A stretch of 7,566 bases of DNA. It comes from Nitrospira sp. (GTDB lineage: Bacteria; Nitrospirota; Nitrospiria; Nitrospirales; Nitrospiraceae). The stretch's first letter is position 1; every line of letters starts with the position of its first letter. A model generated the notes under the pieces. The model was not told the origin of the DNA and made no database searches. It saw only the letters and a list, made by a program, of their open reading frames with translations. Of this stretch, positions 5,718 to 7,566 are shown piece by piece. A program made the translations under genes and the position numbers. The stretch is taken from contig JAICVE010000130.1 in NCBI GenBank assembly GCA_025935475.1, positions 1 to 7,566 of the forward strand, read 5' to 3'.

Positions 5718-5748
5718 GTGTCAGGAACCGTTTCGCGGCACGTGGCGG
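5718..5748 (+). repeat. Interspersed repeat, copy C
   Basis: This is the third copy of the element, 18 bases after the alcohol dehydrogenase stop codon. Its GTGTCAG start matches copy B, the core reads CCGTTTCGCGGCACG, and TGGCGG ends it. Relative to copy B, the changes A to G in CCATTT and G to A in GGCGCG are both transitions. CGGT/ACCG (5716-5719 and 5727-5730) around the left end and CCG/CGG around the core allow alternative hairpins. Confidence 0.65.
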
Positions 5749-5864
5749 GCTTCACCTCTACTCCCCTCCCTCACTAACTGAACGATTTCTGGCTTCTCTG
5801 ACCGACTCTGCTAGATTTTCCTCGTGCGGTTGATGCCTTCTCCCTCTCGTTCGAGGAGCCCTCC

Positions 5865-6599
5865 GTGTCTGAACACATCATACCCGCGTCGAGGAAACGT
5901 ATCTTTCTCGCCCTGTATCTCGACTATCTCGTGCTCTCTCCCGTTCTGGCATTAGGCCTCTATGTATCTACCGGTCAGTTCGAAGTCCCCACGTGGCAAG
6001 AGTTGATCGTGTTATCGATCTATGAGGCTATCCTCTACCACGTGACCGATTCTCCCGGCTTCCGCCTCCTGAGCATCAGAAAGTCTGGACGGAGTATGCA
6101 CCCTGAAGGCCACCTCCCTGTGGCGGCCGATACGCTTGTCGTCGATCCACAGGTGTACTTCCACGAACACTGGCAAACAATACTGATCGGGCTCCTGTTT
6201 GTTGCTGAAGGTTCAAAACAGATGGTTCGGTGGGCCATGTGGATCCCACCTCTGCCGCTCTTTGGAATTGCTACCAATCCAACCACATTCGCGGCCTACT
6301 CCATGGTTCTCGGAAGTCTGCTGATGTTCACCGGGTACATGTTCTTGCGGCTGAAGCGAGTGGGCGTCTGGCTTGGGATTGGCATCGCCGCTTTGATGGC
6401 GGTATCCACGACCATGAGTTGGAATCAGTGGCACGACATTGCACGAGAGCTGCTTATTCGCCGACGATCTTTCCAAGGCCTTCCCATTCGATCGGGAGAA
6501 GTGGAATTCCTGCAGGCAATCCTCCCCGAGGCGCTGGTGGCGTTCCTTTTCCTCACGATTGTCCTGATGTTCGTTGTTCGAAAGAAACTACGATATTAA
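5865..6599 (+). CDS. Multi-pass inner-membrane protein, RDD-like N-terminus
   Basis: This encodes 244 residues with a GTG start at 5865, supported by GAGGAG (5853-5858) six bases upstream. Hydrophobic segments are predicted by eye at about 13-34, 45-60, 104-117, 141-161, 166-184 and 218-237, so five or six membrane spans are likely. The first 80 residues resemble an RDD-type domain: a basic residue before the first helix (R12), an Asp within it (D20 in LALYLDYLVL), and a GFRLLSIRKSG stretch at 65-75 similar to the conserved GxRLLGIRVxxxxG loop of that family. The rest does not match anything I recognise. RDD proteins include ion transporters, but no transport function can be claimed here. It follows the alcohol dehydrogenase gene by 165 bases and no promoter is obvious in the gap. 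The C-terminus ends in a basic RKKLRY, probably cytoplasmic. Confidence 0.8.
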   Translation: MSEHIIPASRKRIFLALYLDYLVLSPVLALGLYVSTGQFEVPTWQELIVLSIYEAILYHVTDSPGFRLLSIRKSGRSMHPEGHLPVAADTLVVDPQVYFHEHWQTILIGLLFVAEGSKQMVRWAMWIPPLPLFGIATNPTTFAAYSMVLGSLLMFTGYMFLRLKRVGVWLGIGIAALMAVSTTMSWNQWHDIARELLIRRRSFQGLPIRSGEVEFLQAILPEALVAFLFLTIVLMFVVRKKLRY

Positions 6600-6619
6600 G
6601 CGCATTAACCTAGTTGAGC

Positions 6620-6648
6620 TTGCACCTCGCCCCGTCTAATCCTAAAAT
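6620..6648 (+). promoter_or_regulatory. Candidate sigma70-type promoter for the sulfite-oxidase-like gene
   Basis: TTGCAC (6620-6625) and TAAAAT (6643-6648) are 17 bases apart. The -10 box matches consensus at five of six positions and the -35 box has the TTG core, the same style as the candidate before the first gene. Transcription would begin near 6655, leaving a leader of about 93 bases that contains the GTCGG/CCGAC inverted repeat. Confidence 0.4.
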
Positions 6649-6707
6649 CACGCCTCCCAGCGAGGTCGCCAGTCATTTCTTCACTCTTGTCAATAGGTTT
6701 GGTTTAG

Positions 6708-6726
6708 GTCGGCATTGTTGACCGAC
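6708..6726 (+). repeat. Short inverted repeat in the leader of the sulfite-oxidase-like gene
   Basis: GTCGG (6708-6712) and CCGAC (6722-6726) form 5-bp arms around nine bases, and an overlapping alternative pairs GGTC (6707-6710) with GACC (6720-6723). It sits 21 bases before the ATG at 6748 and close to the ribosome-binding site. It could be a small hairpin or a protein site; 5-bp arms are short enough to occur by chance. Confidence 0.25.
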
Positions 6727-6747
6727 GCTAAGAAAGAGAGGCCTAAG

Positions 6748-7566
6748 ATGACACCGCGCGAAGGTTTTGACCATCAATCAGAGACACATCACGCTGTCCC
6801 CGCCATTTCACGGCGCGATTTCCTGATTCGTGGAAGCTCCGTGCTCGCAGCGTTGGCCCTGTTGGATTCTCCCGTATTTGCCCAAATCTTGAGTATCAGC
6901 GAGGACGAGAAGGTGATCCCCTTTCTCGATCACGCTCCCGCCCCTCCGGAGGAGGCCGTCCGGCAATACGGCGAGTTGAACACGCGCAATTGGGAACAAC
7001 TGAGCTCCTGGATGACTTCGAACGAAGATTTTTTTACCGTCAGCCATTACAACCGCCCGATTCTCAAGCCCGATGAATGGCAGCTGCAGATCGGTGGTTT
7101 GGTTGAGAGGCCGACCGCACTCACCTTGGAACAGATCCAATCGCGACCGCGCCAGGAAGTGACCTTTACGCTGGAGTGCGGCGGCAATCATGGCTTCAAC
7201 TGGTTCACCGGCGGCATTGGAAATGCGAGGTGGGCAGGGACGTCGCTCGCGACTATCCTCCAGGGAGCCGGCATCAAGAAGAATGGGATTGAGGTGGTAT
7301 TCTTCGGCAGTGACGAAGGCGACGAAGAGGTTCGTGGAATCAAGATGAAGCAACACTTTAGCCGAAGCATGTCGTTGGAAGACGCGTTGGCTCCCGCGAA
7401 TCTCCTCTGCTATGAGATGAACGGTGAGCCACTGTCTCCGCTCCACGGCTTTCCGCTGCGCCTCATTGTGCCCGGATGGTATGGGGTCGCCAATGTCAAA
7501 TGGCTCACACGCATTGAGGTGATCGACCAGCGCTGGGCCGGGCGGTTCATGGCCAAGGACTATGTC
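6748..7566 (+). CDS. Tat-exported sulfite oxidase family molybdoenzyme (5' part)
   Basis: The reading frame runs open from the ATG at 6748 to the window edge, giving the first 273 residues; the C-terminus is missing. GAGAGG (6736-6741) lies six bases before the start. A Tat signal is clear: SRRDFL at 21-26, then a hydrophobic core and cleavage near FAQ (44-46), so the folded enzyme with its cofactor is exported to the periplasm. The oxidoreductase molybdopterin-binding domain shows W111-x-L-x-I-x-G-L-V, the TLECGGNHG motif with Cys144 as the predicted molybdenum ligand, and the strongly conserved GFPLRLIVPGWYGVANVKWL stretch (235-253). This family transfers electrons from sulfite or related oxyanions to a cytochrome c. 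No heme domain precedes the molybdopterin domain, so a separate electron acceptor is expected. The C-terminal dimerisation domain should lie beyond the window. Substrate (sulfite, or another as in SoxC-like and SorA-like proteins) is not settled by this fragment. Confidence 0.9.
   Translation, partial: MTPREGFDHQSETHHAVPAISRRDFLIRGSSVLAALALLDSPVFAQILSISEDEKVIPFLDHAPAPPEEAVRQYGELNTRNWEQLSSWMTSNEDFFTVSHYNRPILKPDEWQLQIGGLVERPTALTLEQIQSRPRQEVTFTLECGGNHGFNWFTGGIGNARWAGTSLATILQGAGIKKNGIEVVFFGSDEGDEEVRGIKMKQHFSRSMSLEDALAPANLLCYEMNGEPLSPLHGFPLRLIVPGWYGVANVKWLTRIEVIDQRWAGRFMAKDYV

Noticed and set aside
6653..6665. CCTC/GAGG hairpin as terminator of the membrane protein gene
   Set aside because: The stem is only 4 bp and no T run follows, and it falls within the leader of the next gene.
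6808..7446. Long minus-strand reading frame of 212 codons
   Set aside because: It lies wholly antisense to the sulfite-oxidase-like gene, has no recognisable protein pattern, and the plus-strand frame carries clear Tat and molybdopterin motifs.

Overview
The window is bacterial and gene-dense, with moderately high GC. It carries eight complete protein-coding genes and the 5' part of a ninth. The gene set (exported repeat proteins, a BON-domain lipoprotein, a DUF1254/DUF1214 protein, a PilZ protein behind a tiny conserved-looking protein, and a Tat-exported sulfite-oxidase-like enzyme) fits a Gram-negative environmental bacterium. My best guess is a Nitrospira-type organism, inferred from general resemblance of the small proteins and not demonstrated. 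No tRNA, rRNA, CRISPR array, transposase or phage gene is visible, and no gene-free stretch exceeds about 280 bases.

Left part (1-2105, plus strand): (i) an exported protein built from two copies of a roughly 62-residue beta-rich unit; (ii) a 278-base gap holding a 14-bp palindrome, a weak terminator and a very strong terminator that has a possible competing anti-terminator pairing; (iii) an exported cysteine-rich protein whose C-terminus is an exact 21-residue cysteine-spacing repeat beginning with a CXXCH motif; (iv) a lipoprotein with two BON domains.

Middle part (2159-4412, minus strand): a two-gene unit encodes a 56-residue protein and a single-domain PilZ protein. An 18-bp perfect inverted repeat lies just upstream of its first start codon. 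Further upstream on the same strand is a secreted DUF1254/DUF1214 protein, with a possible terminator between the two transcription units. This gene is divergent from the alcohol dehydrogenase gene, and they share a 213-base regulatory gap.

Right part (4626-7566, plus strand): a YahK-like zinc alcohol/aldehyde dehydrogenase with an altered structural-zinc site; a multi-pass membrane protein with an RDD-like N-terminus and a GTG start; and a Tat-exported molybdopterin oxidoreductase of the sulfite oxidase family, cut by the window end.

Many of the products act in the envelope: two exported small proteins, one lipoprotein, one secreted enzyme-like protein, one membrane protein and one periplasmic molybdoenzyme. 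They do not form one obvious pathway. The most notable shared structure is a short repeat of about 30 bases found just after the stop codons of three plus-strand genes, with a possible fourth relic inside the Tat signal coding region of the last gene.
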